Source: Actinomycetota bacterium
Lineage (GTDB): Bacteria; Actinomycetota; Acidimicrobiia; Acidimicrobiales; MedAcidi-G1
Assembly: GCA_902634555.1 (NCBI GenBank)
Contig: CACPKO010000007.1
Span: 1-54,885 of the forward strand
Length of the DNA stretch: 54,885 nt
Direction of reading: 5' to 3'
This document shows positions 39,640 to 50,346 of this stretch, piece after piece. Under the pieces are notes generated by a model, which worked only from the letters and a program-made list of their open reading frames with translations, was not told the origin of the DNA and searched no databases. The position numbers and the translations under genes were made by a program. Within the stretch, counting starts at the first letter, position 1. Every line of letters begins with the position of its first letter.

Positions 39640-41001
39640 ATGGTTAAGTCGGTTGAAGGTCAAAAATATTTAGAAGGAAGCAGAACGCCCGTCACGGAAG
39701 AGGTCACTGCATACAATCTGCCAGTAACAGGTCAAATTCCAGAGGAACTTGAAGGACGATGGCTTCGGAACGGACCAAATCCCTATGGTTCTGTTGATCC
39801 CGCCACTTATCACTGGTTTTTAGGTGACGGGATGATACATGGAGTGCGACTTCGTGACGGTAAAGCAGAGTGGTATAGAAACCGTTGGGTGAGAGGAACA
39901 GATCTTGCTAAACGACTTGGAGAGGAACCACCTGGAGGAAAGTGTTTCAGAGGTTCTGGTTTTAGCCCTAATACTTCAGTTATCGGGCATAACGGTCTTA
40001 CCTTGGCTTTGGTTGAAGCAGGAATCAGTCCAGTGTCTCTAACTTATGATCTTGAAACTATTGGTTACACCAATTTTGAGGGCACGTTACCGGGGGCTTT
40101 TACCGCTCATACAAAGTTTGATCCAATTGCAGAAGAACTTCACGGAGTTTGCTATGCGTATCCAGATATTCCAGATCGAGTACAGCATGTGATTGTAGGG
40201 ATGGATAATCGGGTCACAAAAGTGACCGATATTCCTATTGAAGGCATGCCAATGATTCACGACATGTCACTAACTCAAAAATATGCGCTTATTTATGATT
40301 TACCGGTATGTGTGAATATTGAAATGGCTATGGCTGGTAAAAGGTTTCCTTTTGCCTGGAGCGATGAACATGAACCGCGAGTAGGACTGCTACCCAGAGA
40401 TGGAGAAGCTAAGGACATTATTTGGTGTGAGGCTCCAAATTGCTATGTGTTTCATGCAGTGAACGCGTTTGATCTTGAAACCAGTGATGGGAACAGCAAG
40501 GTGGTCGTAGATCTTTGCAGATTTGATCGCATGTTCTATTCAGACTTACACGGTCCGGATGAGTCAATTCCTAAACTCGCGCGATGGACTATTGATCCAA
40601 GCACAAGAACTGTCAGTGAGGAAATTGTGAGTGAACAGTCTCAAGATTTTCCCACCCATGACCCCCGAGTGGTTGCCCGCAAGCATCGTTATGCCTACAC
40701 CTCGTGGTTAGGTTCCGGATCAACGTGCAGAACAGATATGGAAACTGGTGAGATTATTCATCATGACCATGGTGAGGGCCGGTTTGGCGGCGAACCATTA
40801 TTTGTTCCGCGCGAAGAAAGCAGCGATGAAGAAGATGGTTGGGTCATGGTTTGTGTGAATGATGTAAACCATGAGCCAGCAGAGCTAGTGATTCTTGATG
40901 CAAATGATATAACAGGAAAACCTGTAGCTCGGATACATCTACCTCAAAGAGTTCCAGATGGGTTTCACGGATCTTGGATACCTGACTGTTCTATTCCGTA
41001 G
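39640..41001 (+). CDS. Carotenoid cleavage oxygenase family protein (RPE65/CCD superfamily)
   Basis: LEGRWLRNGPNP, HWFLGDGMIHGVRL; four candidate Fe(II) His in AHTKFDP, MIHDMSLT, VFHAVNAFD, FHGSWIPD. Confidence 0.92.
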   Translation: MVKSVEGQKYLEGSRTPVTEEVTAYNLPVTGQIPEELEGRWLRNGPNPYGSVDPATYHWFLGDGMIHGVRLRDGKAEWYRNRWVRGTDLAKRLGEEPPGGKCFRGSGFSPNTSVIGHNGLTLALVEAGISPVSLTYDLETIGYTNFEGTLPGAFTAHTKFDPIAEELHGVCYAYPDIPDRVQHVIVGMDNRVTKVTDIPIEGMPMIHDMSLTQKYALIYDLPVCVNIEMAMAGKRFPFAWSDEHEPRVGLLPRDGEAKDIIWCEAPNCYVFHAVNAFDLETSDGNSKVVVDLCRFDRMFYSDLHGPDESIPKLARWTIDPSTRTVSEEIVSEQSQDFPTHDPRVVARKHRYAYTSWLGSGSTCRTDMETGEIIHHDHGEGRFGGEPLFVPREESSDEEDGWVMVCVNDVNHEPAELVILDANDITGKPVARIHLPQRVPDGFHGSWIPDCSIP

Positions 41002-41085
41002 TAAATATAAAGAACAAGAGTTCTTGGTTCCTTTCTGATTTCTGTCACTTATATTTAAGGGACCGGATAGCGGAAAGGAAAGAGT

Positions 41086-41649
41086 ATGGCCACGATCACT
41101 ACTAACGATTTAAAGAATGGTATGACGCTTGACCTTGAGGGCTCTTTGGTTCAAGTAGTTGATTTTCAACATGTTAAACCCGGGAAGGGTCATGCTTTCG
41201 TTCGTACTACTTTGAAAAATGTTCGCTCTGGAGCAGTGGTGGATCGCACTTTCCGTGCAGGAGAAAAAGTAGAACGCGCCATAGTAGATAAAAGAGACAT
41301 GCAGTTCCTTTATCGAGAAGGCGCAGATTACGTATTTATGGATACTGAAACCTATGAGCAGTTAACAGTAACCCCCGAAACTCTTGGAGATGCGACGAAT
41401 TACCTTGTTGACTCCAGCACGCCACAATTGCTTATGTATGGCGAAGAAGTAATTGGAGTAGAACTCCCGGCTTCAGTGCAGATTGAAATATCAGAAACCG
41501 AACCTGGCATTCAAGGAGATCGAGTATCTGGGGCACGAAAACCAGCCACTTTAGAAACAGGATTGGTGGTTCAAGTTCCTTTGTTTATAGAACAAAATGA
41601 AATAGTGAAAGTTGATACTCGAACAGGCGAATATCTAGGTCGGGTCTGA
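41086..41649 (+). CDS. efp: Elongation factor P
   Basis: DFQHVKPGKGHAFVRTTLKNV, FRAGEKVERA, RDMQFLYREGADYVFMDTETYEQ. Confidence 0.97.
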   Translation: MATITTNDLKNGMTLDLEGSLVQVVDFQHVKPGKGHAFVRTTLKNVRSGAVVDRTFRAGEKVERAIVDKRDMQFLYREGADYVFMDTETYEQLTVTPETLGDATNYLVDSSTPQLLMYGEEVIGVELPASVQIEISETEPGIQGDRVSGARKPATLETGLVVQVPLFIEQNEIVKVDTRTGEYLGRV

Positions 41650-41666
41650 CCCTTAAGGAATATGTA

Positions 41667-42089
41667 GTGAGCGAAGAATTAGATACTGACTTTGGCTCTC
41701 GCCGAGAAGCAAGAGAGACCGTTCTCAATATTCTTTATGCCGCTGACAACCATGAACAATCTCTTACTGATTACCTTGAGGAGCAACCCTTAGAACCAGA
41801 AGAATTCGTATCGGATCTAGTTAAAGGAATATCTACCCATTTGGAAAGAATTGATTCCATAATTGGTCAGTTTGCTGAAGGATGGAGCACTGAACGCATG
41901 CCAATCATTGATAAGGCGTTGCTGCGTATGGCTACTTACGAAGTTCTTTATCGCCTAGATATACCGATAGAAGCCATCCTGTCTGAAGCAGTAGCTTTAG
42001 CGAGCGAATATTCAACTGAACAATCAAGCAGGTTCATTAATGGGGTAGTCGCAAGCATCTCTGAAGAGACTAGAACAAATAGCAACTAA
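41667..42089 (+). CDS. nusB: Transcription antitermination factor NusB
   Basis: SRREARETVLNILYAAD, MPIIDKALLRMATYEVLYRLDIPIEAILSEAVALASEYSTEQSSRFINGVV. Confidence 0.95.
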   Translation: MSEELDTDFGSRREARETVLNILYAADNHEQSLTDYLEEQPLEPEEFVSDLVKGISTHLERIDSIIGQFAEGWSTERMPIIDKALLRMATYEVLYRLDIPIEAILSEAVALASEYSTEQSSRFINGVVASISEETRTNSN

Positions 42090-42175
42090 TAATTAGCTGC
42101 ATGTCTTTCTTAGTTAGGGCGAAGTTTTCAAAGATGACGCGGGCACCGTTTTAATTTGCTACAGTTCTTTTTTGA

Positions 42176-42206
42176 CCGTGAAGCGAGTCCTGTGAGGCTT
42201 GCACGG
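42176..42206 (+). promoter_or_regulatory. PyrR-binding hairpin (pyr leader element) upstream of pyrR
   Basis: CCGTG aAGCg AGTCCTGTGAg GCTtg CACGG: outer stem 42176-42180/42202-42206, inner stem AGC 42182-42184 / GCT 42197-42199. Contains the AGTCCNGNGAGGCT core of known PyrR binding loops. Confidence 0.85.
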
Positions 42207-42219
42207 ATCAGAGGAGTAC

Positions 42220-42792
42220 ATGCAAGTGGTTGAAAAAGAACGAGTTCAAACGCCCCCCCAAGGGGGCGTTTTTGTTGCACACGCAAGAGTCTTAGACGCA
42301 GAAGACATTAACCGCGCAATTCAACGTATGGCCCATGAAATAGTTGAACGAAACCATGGATTAGACAATGTTGTTTTGATAGGGCTTCAAACCGGGGGAG
42401 TAATGGTGGCAGAAATGCTTACTGAGGCTCTGAGTCAAATTAGCGGCACCAGTCCTCCTCAAGGAACATTAGACGTAGCGCTTCATCGTGATGACATAGG
42501 TATGCGACCCGTCATGCCTGAAGCAGTAACAGATATTTCTGTTGATCTAGATGGGGCGACGATTGTTATCGCCGATGATGTTCTTTTCACTGGCCGGACT
42601 ATTAGAGCGGCTTTAGATGCGCTTTGTGATTTTGGCCGGCCCAAAGAAATTCAACTTGCAGTGATGGTTGATCGCGGGCATCGAGAGTTGCCTATCAGGC
42701 CTGATTATGTAGGAAAAAATCTCCCCACGCGCGTATCAGAGGTCGTAGATGTGAGTCCAGAAGGAGTAGATCTTGGGACGGTAGAAAAGTGA
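42220..42792 (+). CDS. pyrR: Bifunctional pyr operon regulator / uracil phosphoribosyltransferase PyrR
   Basis: RVLDAEDINRAIQRMAHEIVERN, TIVIADDVLFTGRTIRAALDAL. ATG 42220 has GAGGAG SD at 42211-42216; no in-frame ATG/GTG/TTG lies between the terminator-like hairpin and the conserved domain. Confidence 0.93.
   Translation: MQVVEKERVQTPPQGGVFVAHARVLDAEDINRAIQRMAHEIVERNHGLDNVVLIGLQTGGVMVAEMLTEALSQISGTSPPQGTLDVALHRDDIGMRPVMPEAVTDISVDLDGATIVIADDVLFTGRTIRAALDALCDFGRPKEIQLAVMVDRGHRELPIRPDYVGKNLPTRVSEVVDVSPEGVDLGTVEK
42248..42276 (+). terminator. Intrinsic-terminator-like hairpin, located in frame inside the 5' end of pyrR
   Basis: AAACGCCCCC (42248-42257), loop CCAA, GGGGGCGTTT (42262-42271), followed by TTGTT; perfect 10-bp GC-rich stem ending in a T-rich tail. 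Confidence 0.75.
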
Positions 42793-43748
42793 ATTCAATC
42801 CCATCTAGAAGTTTGTTATCCATTGAAGGTATGACAAAAAGCGATATAGAAGAAATTCTTGATCTAACCGACACTTTTGATGAGATTGGGCGCCGACCTA
42901 TTCCCAAAGTTCCGGCGCTTAGAGGGCGAACAGTTGCTACGTTATTTTTCGAGAATTCCACTCGAACTCGGCTTTCTTTTGAAACTGCAGCACGACGCCT
43001 CTCAGCGGACACAATGAGTTTCGGAGCAGGATCTTCATCACTCTCAAAGGGGGAAAGTATCCGCGACACTGTCGAGGTGATAGAAGCTTACGGAGCAGAT
43101 GTTCTTGTAGTGAGACATCCTGCTGCAGGGATAGCGAAGCGTATCGATAACTGGACAGATGCACTAGTTGTCAATGCTGGAGATGGCTGTCACGAACACC
43201 CTACTCAGGCGTTACTAGATGCGTATACCTTAAGAAAACACAAAGGTTCACTCAACGGACTGCGAATAGCCATTGTCGGGGACATAAGGCATTCACGGGT
43301 TGCTCGATCCGATGTTCTTGCTTTTACGATGCTTGGAGCAGAAGTAGTGCTAGTAGCCCCACCTACGTTGTTGCCTCCATCTCTTGAAGGATGGCCCGTA
43401 ACTACTTCGTACGATTTAGATGAAGTGCTCCCGACATTAGATGTTTGTTATCTCTTGAGAATGCAGAATGAAAGAATTAACGAAGGTCTAATTCCTTCAG
43501 TCAGAGAGTACACAGCGGACTACGGACTGAATATAAATCGTGCAGCAACTCTTCCAAAGGACGCACTCATTTGCCACCCCGGTCCTACGAATCGCGGAAT
43601 AGAAATTGAAGCAGCAGTAGCTTCAGATCCAAGATCAGTCATCCTTGATCAGGTATCAAATGGGGTTTCTATCCGAATGGCAGTTCTATTCCTCTTATTG
43701 GGTTCAGGACGCAACCTAAGCACATCTAGTGAATTGGAAGGTGGGTAA
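42789..43748 (+). CDS. pyrB: Aspartate carbamoyltransferase catalytic subunit
   Basis: FFENSTRTRLSFETAARRL, GCHEHPTQALLDAYT, HPGPTNRGIEI. Confidence 0.96.
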   Translation: MNSIPSRSLLSIEGMTKSDIEEILDLTDTFDEIGRRPIPKVPALRGRTVATLFFENSTRTRLSFETAARRLSADTMSFGAGSSSLSKGESIRDTVEVIEAYGADVLVVRHPAAGIAKRIDNWTDALVVNAGDGCHEHPTQALLDAYTLRKHKGSLNGLRIAIVGDIRHSRVARSDVLAFTMLGAEVVLVAPPTLLPPSLEGWPVTTSYDLDEVLPTLDVCYLLRMQNERINEGLIPSVREYTADYGLNINRAATLPKDALICHPGPTNRGIEIEAAVASDPRSVILDQVSNGVSIRMAVLFLLLGSGRNLSTSSELEGG

Positions 43749-45040
43749 TGACTCTTGTGATTCGTGGCGGCACGATTATTGATTCAGAAGGCGAAAAGAA
43801 AGCTGATGTTGCGATAGGAGACGATGGACTAATCACGGAAGTTTCCGCAAACTTGAAAGGAGAAGAAGAACTTGACGCTTCTGGATGCATTGTTACCTCC
43901 GGATTCGTTGATTTACATAGTCATCTCCGTGAACCTGGACAGGAAGACGCAGAAACAATAGAAACAGGGGCGAGAGGCGGAGCTTTAGGCGGGTACACGG
44001 CTTTAATTGCTATGCCGAATACGACACCTGCTATGGATTGCCTAGCTGTTATTGACCAAGTTAGAGCTTTGGGGGAAAAATCGGTTTGTGAAATTATTCC
44101 TACCGGAACAATGACAGTAGGCCGTAAGGGTGAACAGATGTCTCCAATGGGGGAACTAGTAGATGCTGGAGTAGGAATTTTTACCGACGACGGAAATGGT
44201 TTACAAGATCCTCGTTTGATGCGTCGAATCATGGAATACAGCACTGGGTTAACGCATCGTCTAGGGCGTCCAGTTGTGTTAGCTCAACATTGTGAAGTTG
44301 AAGCTCTCTCTTGCGGTGGCTACATGCACGAAGGGGCCTGGTCCTCTCGTCTTGGTATTCCCGGACAACCGGCAGAAGCTGAAGAACTGATGGTTTCACG
44401 AGATATAGCTCTCGTTCGTCTTACTGGCGCCCACATGCATTTTCAACATCTATCAACAGCAGGATCAGTTGAGATGGTTCGTATGGCAAAACAAGAAGGT
44501 CTCCCAATAACCGCTGAAGCTACTACCCATCATTTCAGCCTTACCGATGAGTCATGTGCTTCTTATGATCCAGTATTTAAGGTGCACCCTCCACTTCGCA
44601 CCGAGCAAGATGTGATCGCAGTGAGAAAAGGTTTATCTGATGGGACTATTGATGCGATAGCCACCGACCACGCCCCCCATACCGACCATTCGAAGGAAAA
44701 ATCTTTCGCTGAAGCTCCTCCGGGAATGCTTGGTCTAGAAACGGCTTTTAGCATTTCTCTTGAGGATTCGGGGCTAGACCTACCGCAAATTCTGGCTCTT
44801 TTATCGTGGCGTCCAGCAGCAATAGCTGGGGTATTAGATCGACATGGAAACACTGTCTCAATAGGAGCAAAAGCTAACCTTTGCGTTATAGACCCTGATA
44901 TCACGTGGACAGTATCAGGCAACTTGATGGCGAGCAGGAGTTCAAATACTCCGTACGAAGGCAGACGTTTAAGGGGGCGTGTTCGACACACTATCCAATC
45001 GGGAGAAGCTGTAGTTATTGATGGAGAAATTCAACGATGA
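43748..45040 (+). CDS. pyrC: Dihydroorotase
   Basis: GFVDLHSHLREPGQEDAETIETGARGGALGGYTALIAMPNTTPA, IATDHAPHT. Confidence 0.95.
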   Translation: MTLVIRGGTIIDSEGEKKADVAIGDDGLITEVSANLKGEEELDASGCIVTSGFVDLHSHLREPGQEDAETIETGARGGALGGYTALIAMPNTTPAMDCLAVIDQVRALGEKSVCEIIPTGTMTVGRKGEQMSPMGELVDAGVGIFTDDGNGLQDPRLMRRIMEYSTGLTHRLGRPVVLAQHCEVEALSCGGYMHEGAWSSRLGIPGQPAEAEELMVSRDIALVRLTGAHMHFQHLSTAGSVEMVRMAKQEGLPITAEATTHHFSLTDESCASYDPVFKVHPPLRTEQDVIAVRKGLSDGTIDAIATDHAPHTDHSKEKSFAEAPPGMLGLETAFSISLEDSGLDLPQILALLSWRPAAIAGVLDRHGNTVSIGAKANLCVIDPDITWTVSGNLMASRSSNTPYEGRRLRGRVRHTIQSGEAVVIDGEIQR

Positions 45041-46140
45041 CCAGAGACGTGAAGATTGCGAGACTCGTGCTTGCCGATGGAACAATATTTGAAGGAGAGA
45101 TGATTGGAGCAGCACCAGTTAATGGAGTTGCCACCGGAGAAGCCGTCTTCAACACTGTCATGTCGGGGTATCAAGAAGTAATCACTGACCCTTCCTATGC
45201 CGGGCAGATAATAACTTTTACCTATCCGCACATAGGAAATTATGGAGTTAACAATGAAGATTTTGAGAGTAGCAATCCTTTTTGCTCCGGAGTGATCGTC
45301 CGACAACTAAGCAGAAGAACTAGTAATTGGCGTGCCACTAATAGTCTTGATGCGTTTTTGAAAGAGCATGAAGTGCCTGGAATAGCAGGAATAGACACTC
45401 GACGCCTTACACGGCATCTCAGGGATCAAGGTTCAATGCCAGCAGCATTTGGACAGGGAGATCTAAATGAGTTAATTCAATCGGCCCAGAAAGCTCCACC
45501 TACAGATGGAATTGACCTTGTCTCAACTGTCACCTGCAAAACAAAATATATTGTTCCTTCTCTCGGTGGAACAAGGCGAATAGTTGCCTATGACTTCGGC
45601 ATAAAAACCACAATTCTTCATCATCTATCTAACTTAGGGGAAGTTATTGTGGTGCCCGCTCAGACCTCATACGAAGAGGTTCTAGATCAAGAACCAGACG
45701 GAGTCTTCTTGTCAAACGGACCAGGAGACCCTGCTCCATTAACAAATATACGTTCAAATATTTCGTCGCTGCTCGGAGAAGTACCAATATTTGGAATATG
45801 TCTTGGCCATCAATTACTTGCCGCAACTCTTGGAGCTGAAACTTATAAATTGCCATTTGGTCATCATGGAGGAAATCATCCTGTAAGAAACTTAAAGACA
45901 GGAGCTGTTGAAATAACAAGCCAAAATCATAACTACTGCGTAGCTGACGGAGGTATTCCTTCCGTGGACCTAACGCATATCAACTTGAACGATGAAACCA
46001 TTGAAGGTCTCCGCTGCCAAGAAGTTCCAGCATTTAGTGTTCAGTATCACCCTGAAGCGGGCCCAGGACCACATGACAGCCAGTACCTTTTCAAAGAATT
46101 CGAAGAACTGATGGCTAAAACTAATGGAGGTAAGTTCTAG
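45037..46140 (+). CDS. carA: Carbamoyl-phosphate synthase small subunit
   Basis: [69 protein letters not shown]. Confidence 0.96.
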   Translation: MTRDVKIARLVLADGTIFEGEMIGAAPVNGVATGEAVFNTVMSGYQEVITDPSYAGQIITFTYPHIGNYGVNNEDFESSNPFCSGVIVRQLSRRTSNWRATNSLDAFLKEHEVPGIAGIDTRRLTRHLRDQGSMPAAFGQGDLNELIQSAQKAPPTDGIDLVSTVTCKTKYIVPSLGGTRRIVAYDFGIKTTILHHLSNLGEVIVVPAQTSYEEVLDQEPDGVFLSNGPGDPAPLTNIRSNISSLLGEVPIFGICLGHQLLAATLGAETYKLPFGHHGGNHPVRNLKTGAVEITSQNHNYCVADGGIPSVDLTHINLNDETIEGLRCQEVPAFSVQYHPEAGPGPHDSQYLFKEFEELMAKTNGGKF

Positions 46141-49100
46141 TGCCAAGACGAACGGATATCTCCAGCATCCTCCTTATTGGATCCGGACCGATAGTTATTG
46201 GTCAGGCTTGTGAATTTGACTACTCAGGAACCCAAGCATGTCGAGTTCTAAAAGAAGAGGGCTATCGGGTAATACTCGTCAACTCCAATCCTGCAACTAT
46301 CATGACAGACCCTGATTTCGCCGATGCGACTTATGTTGAACCTCTCCGGTTGGATGTTTTGACACGAGTCATAGAACAAGAGAGACCAGATGCTCTTCTA
46401 CCAACATTGGGTGGACAAACCGCTCTGAATCTTGCTATGGAATTAGTTGAAGCCGGAGTACTTGATGAATATGGAGTTGAGCTCATTGGAGCGCGATCTG
46501 ACGCAATTGCTACCGCAGAAGATCGCCATTTATTCAAAGAAGCAATGCTGGAAATCGGTTTGCAAGTTCCGTCTTCTGGTATTGCTCATTCATTAGAGGA
46601 AGCAAAAGAAGTAGTTAAAGACATAGGACTCCCAGTCATAATACGCCCTGCCTACATACTCGGAGGTAAGGGAACGGGCATGGCGCACAGTTCAGAAGAG
46701 TTCGAGAAGGTAGCCCAGAATGGTTTAGACGCCAGTCCAATTACAGAAATACTTATTGAGCAGTCGATTGCTGGTTGGAAAGAATTTGAATTAGAAGTTA
46801 TGAGAGATCAGTCTGACAACTGCGTGGTTGTATGTTCAATAGAAAATTTTGACCCCATGGGCGTCCATACCGGAGATTCCATTACTGTGGCACCCGCTCA
46901 AACTCTCACAGACATTGAATACCAGACGATGCGTGACGCTTCTTTTGCGTGTTTACGAAGAGTTGGCGTAGAAACAGGTGGTTCTAATGTCCAGTTTGCC
47001 GTCAACCCAGAAAATGGCGATCAAGTCGTTATAGAAATGAACCCAAGAGTGAGCCGATCTTCTGCTCTTGCATCAAAAGCAACAGGCTTTCCAATTGCGA
47101 AAATAGCAGCAAGACTTGCTGTCGGGTACACCTTAGATGAGATACCTAACGACATTACAGAGAAAACTCCAGCTGCTTTTGAACCCACCATTGATTACGT
47201 AGTAACTAAAATTCCGCGCTGGGCATTCGAAAAATTTCCAGGTGCTGATGGAATCCTTGGCACGTCCATGCAATCTGTTGGCGAGGTTATGGCGATCGGT
47301 AGAACTTTCCCTGAATCTTTACAAAAGGGGTTACGTTCTCTTGAAAATGGCCGATTCGGTTTGAACGCTGACCCGGCAGAAAATTCTCTCAAGAAAATGG
47401 ATAACGAAGACCTAAGGTCTGCTGCAAAAGTAGCCACACCAGACCGCATATACCAGGTAGAAGCGTTATTTCGACGTGGATTTACCGTTGAAGAGGTTCA
47501 TTCCGATACGTCTATTGATCCATGGTTCCTAGACCAGATACTTACTATTACAGAAGAACGATCATATTTAGAAAACGAAACTCTTGACACTTTAGATAAA
47601 TGGTCATGGAAGAGAGCGAAACAGCTCGGATTTTCTGATGCTCAACTTGCTTATCTTTGGGAAACACGGGAGTCGTTAGTGAGAGAAAAGCGAGAAAATC
47701 TTGGCGTATTTCCTACCTACAAAACAGTTGATACATGTGGAGCTGAGTTTGCAGCTGACACCCCTTATCACTACTCAACTTGGGAAGACGAAAATGAAGT
47801 AAAGCCATCCGAACGGCCCAAAATCATGATCCTTGGATCTGGACCGAACCGAATAGGTCAAGGTATTGAATTCGATTACTGCTGTGTACATGCAAGTTTC
47901 GCCCTCCGTTCTGCTGGTTACGAAACAATCATGGTTAATTGCAATCCCGAGACAGTTTCAACAGACTATGACACTAGCGACCGACTGTATTTCGAGCCGT
48001 TAACTTATGAAGATGTATCTAACGTCATAGAAGCAGAACAACCTGAAGGAATAATTGTTTCACTTGGTGGCCAGACCCCGTTGAAACTCGCCGCAGTCCT
48101 TCCCGAAGAGCTCATAGCTGGAACTAATCCGAAATCTATTGATATCGCTGAAGATCGCGAACTTTGGAATGAGTTATGTCGAAATATTGGTATCAATCAA
48201 CCACCTGGCGGAACAGCCGTCAATTTAGATGAGGCTCAAGGAATAGCTGATGATGTTGGTTTTCCTGTATTGATAAGACCTTCGTATGTTCTTGGTGGCC
48301 GGGCCATGGAAATTGTTTACGACCATTCTCAGTTAGAGAAAGCTATGGCAGAACTTTTAGAGTTCGGAAGTCTAGGAATTGAAGGAGGACTTTCTTCAGA
48401 ACGCCCAGTTCTTGTTGATCGTTTCCTAGAAGAAGCAATCGAAGTGGATGTTGATGCGATTCGGGATGCAACTGGAGATGCTGTCATAGGCGCGGTAATG
48501 GAACATGTGGAAGAAGCAGGTATCCATAGCGGAGACAGCGCGTGTGTGATCCCTCCGCCGCATTTGAGCGAAGAAGTAATATCAAAAATTGAAGAATTTA
48601 CATTACAGATAGCCGAAGCCCTTGAAGTAAAGGGACTGATCAATGTTCAATTTGCAGTAAAAGAAGATCAGATTTATGTGATTGAAGCGAATCCTCGCGC
48701 GTCACGAACTGTCCCTTTCGTAGCCAAAGCGACAGGGGTTCCTCTAGCAAAAGTAGCGAGCCGAGTGATGGTAGGCGCCACACTTGCGGAATTACGAGAA
48801 GAAAAGTTACTTGGGCCTCGAGTATCTGGAGATCACGTTGCAGTTAAAGAAGCAGTATTGCCATTCAATCGTTTTCCAGAAGCTGATCCTGTGCTTGGCC
48901 CAGAAATGAGGTCCACGGGAGAAGTAATGGGTATAGACCTCACAACAGGACTAGCTTTCGCTAAGTCGCAAATTTCTGCAGGAGGGGCACTACCAGAATC
49001 AGGAACAGTGTTTATGTCTCTTGCAGATAGGGATAAAGAAACCGGGCTTGAAGCAGCACGAAGCCTCTCAGATTTAGGGCTTGAGATAGTAGCAACAAAA

Positions 49101-49415
49101 GGCACAGCAGAGCATTTAGAGAAAAATGGAATACGAGTTAAAGATGTAGTAGCGAAACTGGATGAAGAGGGAACAGATGCAGTTGAACTGATTCGTTCGG
49201 GAGCAGTCCAGCTCGTAGTTAATAGTCCCCATGGACGAGGGCCACGCGCCGATGGAGACCATATTCGCGGAGCTGCTGGAGCAGAAGATATCCCACTTCT
49301 TACTACTGCCTCTGCGGCATTAGCAGCAGCTAAGGGCCTTCATGAATGGAAAAATAGTTCACTAGAAGTTCGCACTCTTCAGACATATCACGAAGGTGTC
49401 AAAGCAGAGCATTGA
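46140..49415 (+). CDS. carB: Carbamoyl-phosphate synthase large subunit
   Basis: [48 protein letters not shown], tandem ATP-grasp halves, [25 protein letters not shown]-like C-terminal domain. Confidence 0.97.
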   Translation: MPRRTDISSILLIGSGPIVIGQACEFDYSGTQACRVLKEEGYRVILVNSNPATIMTDPDFADATYVEPLRLDVLTRVIEQERPDALLPTLGGQTALNLAMELVEAGVLDEYGVELIGARSDAIATAEDRHLFKEAMLEIGLQVPSSGIAHSLEEAKEVVKDIGLPVIIRPAYILGGKGTGMAHSSEEFEKVAQNGLDASPITEILIEQSIAGWKEFELEVMRDQSDNCVVVCSIENFDPMGVHTGDSITVAPAQTLTDIEYQTMRDASFACLRRVGVETGGSNVQFAVNPENGDQVVIEMNPRVSRSSALASKATGFPIAKIAARLAVGYTLDEIPNDITEKTPAAFEPTIDYVVTKIPRWAFEKFPGADGILGTSMQSVGEVMAIGRTFPESLQKGLRSLENGRFGLNADPAENSLKKMDNEDLRSAAKVATPDRIYQVEALFRRGFTVEEVHSDTSIDPWFLDQILTITEERSYLENETLDTLDKWSWKRAKQLGFSDAQLAYLWETRESLVREKRENLGVFPTYKTVDTCGAEFAADTPYHYSTWEDENEVKPSERPKIMILGSGPNRIGQGIEFDYCCVHASFALRSAGYETIMVNCNPETVSTDYDTSDRLYFEPLTYEDVSNVIEAEQPEGIIVSLGGQTPLKLAAVLPEELIAGTNPKSIDIAEDRELWNELCRNIGINQPPGGTAVNLDEAQGIADDVGFPVLIRPSYVLGGRAMEIVYDHSQLEKAMAELLEFGSLGIEGGLSSERPVLVDRFLEEAIEVDVDAIRDATGDAVIGAVMEHVEEAGIHSGDSACVIPPPHLSEEVISKIEEFTLQIAEALEVKGLINVQFAVKEDQIYVIEANPRASRTVPFVAKATGVPLAKVASRVMVGATLAELREEKLLGPRVSGDHVAVKEAVLPFNRFPEADPVLGPEMRSTGEVMGIDLTTGLAFAKSQISAGGALPESGTVFMSLADRDKETGLEAARSLSDLGLEIVATKGTAEHLEKNGIRVKDVVAKLDEEGTDAVELIRSGAVQLVVNSPHGRGPRADGDHIRGAAGAEDIPLLTTASAALAAAKGLHEWKNSSLEVRTLQTYHEGVKAEH

Positions 49416-49416
49416 T

Positions 49417-50346
49417 ATGGGACATATTCCAAGTACTGATTTGACGACGAGAATAGGGTCTGTGGTTCTTCCGAACCCGATCATGACTGCATCAGGAACA
49501 TCTGGACAAGGCGCTGAACTTTCAAAATATTTTGATCTCTCCTCACTTGGAGCAATTGTTGTGAAATCCCTACATGCCAAACCCTGGCCTGGTAATCCTG
49601 CGCCTCGGTTACACCCAACTTCTGCCGGAATGATAAATAGCATCGGTCTTCAAGGTCCCGGAGTAGAAGAATGGATAACAAATGATCTTCCCTTATTAGA
49701 AAGAGCTGGAGCAAGAGTAGTTGTAAGTATTTGGGGGCAAACAGTAGAAGAGTTTACACAGGCTGCGAAATTCCTAGCAGGCGCTTCAGATGCTGTGATA
49801 GCGGTAGAAGTGAATGCTTCTTGCCCAAATTTAGAAGATAGAACAAATCTTTTTGCTCATTCAGCGACAGCAACTGCCGAAGTTGTAAAAGCTTCTCTAG
49901 TTTCAGAAAAACCTTGTTGGGCGAAGCTCAGCCCAAATACCCCCGATTTACCACAAATTGCGCAAGCAGCCGAAGAAGCTGGAGCAGAAGCAGTAACAGT
50001 GGCAAACACGTTATTAGGCATGGTGATTAACACGGATACTCGTAAACCCTTACTAGGGGCTGGACGAGGTGGCGTCTCAGGCCCAGCGATCAAACCAATA
50101 GCAATCCGATCGGTTTTCGATACCTACGCAAGCAATTTAGAAATACCAATCATTGGGGTAGGAGGAATCGCAAAAGGGGAAGACGTTTCTGAGTTTCTGA
50201 TGGCAGGGGCAACTGCAACACAAATCGGAACAGCAACATTCGCTAACCCTCGCGCCCCTCAGAAGATCCTCAAAGGGTTTTCAAAATGGTGTAAAGATCA
50301 AGGTTTAGATCACGTAAATAAGTTGATTGGAGCAGCTCATGTCTGA
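49417..50346 (+). CDS. pyrD: Dihydroorotate dehydrogenase, class 1B-like catalytic subunit
   Basis: PNPIMTASGTSGQGAELSKYFDLSSLGAIVVKSL, PAPRLHPTSAGMINSIGLQGPGVEEW, VNASCPNLED, KLSPNTPDL, GVGGIAKGEDVSEFLMAGATATQIGTA. ORF allows start at 49396. Confidence 0.93.
   Translation: MGHIPSTDLTTRIGSVVLPNPIMTASGTSGQGAELSKYFDLSSLGAIVVKSLHAKPWPGNPAPRLHPTSAGMINSIGLQGPGVEEWITNDLPLLERAGARVVVSIWGQTVEEFTQAAKFLAGASDAVIAVEVNASCPNLEDRTNLFAHSATATAEVVKASLVSEKPCWAKLSPNTPDLPQIAQAAEEAGAEAVTVANTLLGMVINTDTRKPLLGAGRGGVSGPAIKPIAIRSVFDTYASNLEIPIIGVGGIAKGEDVSEFLMAGATATQIGTATFANPRAPQKILKGFSKWCKDQGLDHVNKLIGAAHV

Noticed and set aside
41010-41025. Inverted repeat AAGAAC-AAGA-GTTCTT between the carotenoid oxygenase and efp
   Set aside because: Short AT-rich 6-bp stem without a following T-run; not convincing as a terminator.
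44563-44991. 142-aa minus-strand ORF opposite pyrC
   Set aside because: Fully inside conserved pyrC; no RBS or domain. Same reasoning for the other minus-strand ORFs in the track (e.g. 11977-12384, 16102-16473, 24474-24854, 32811-33173).
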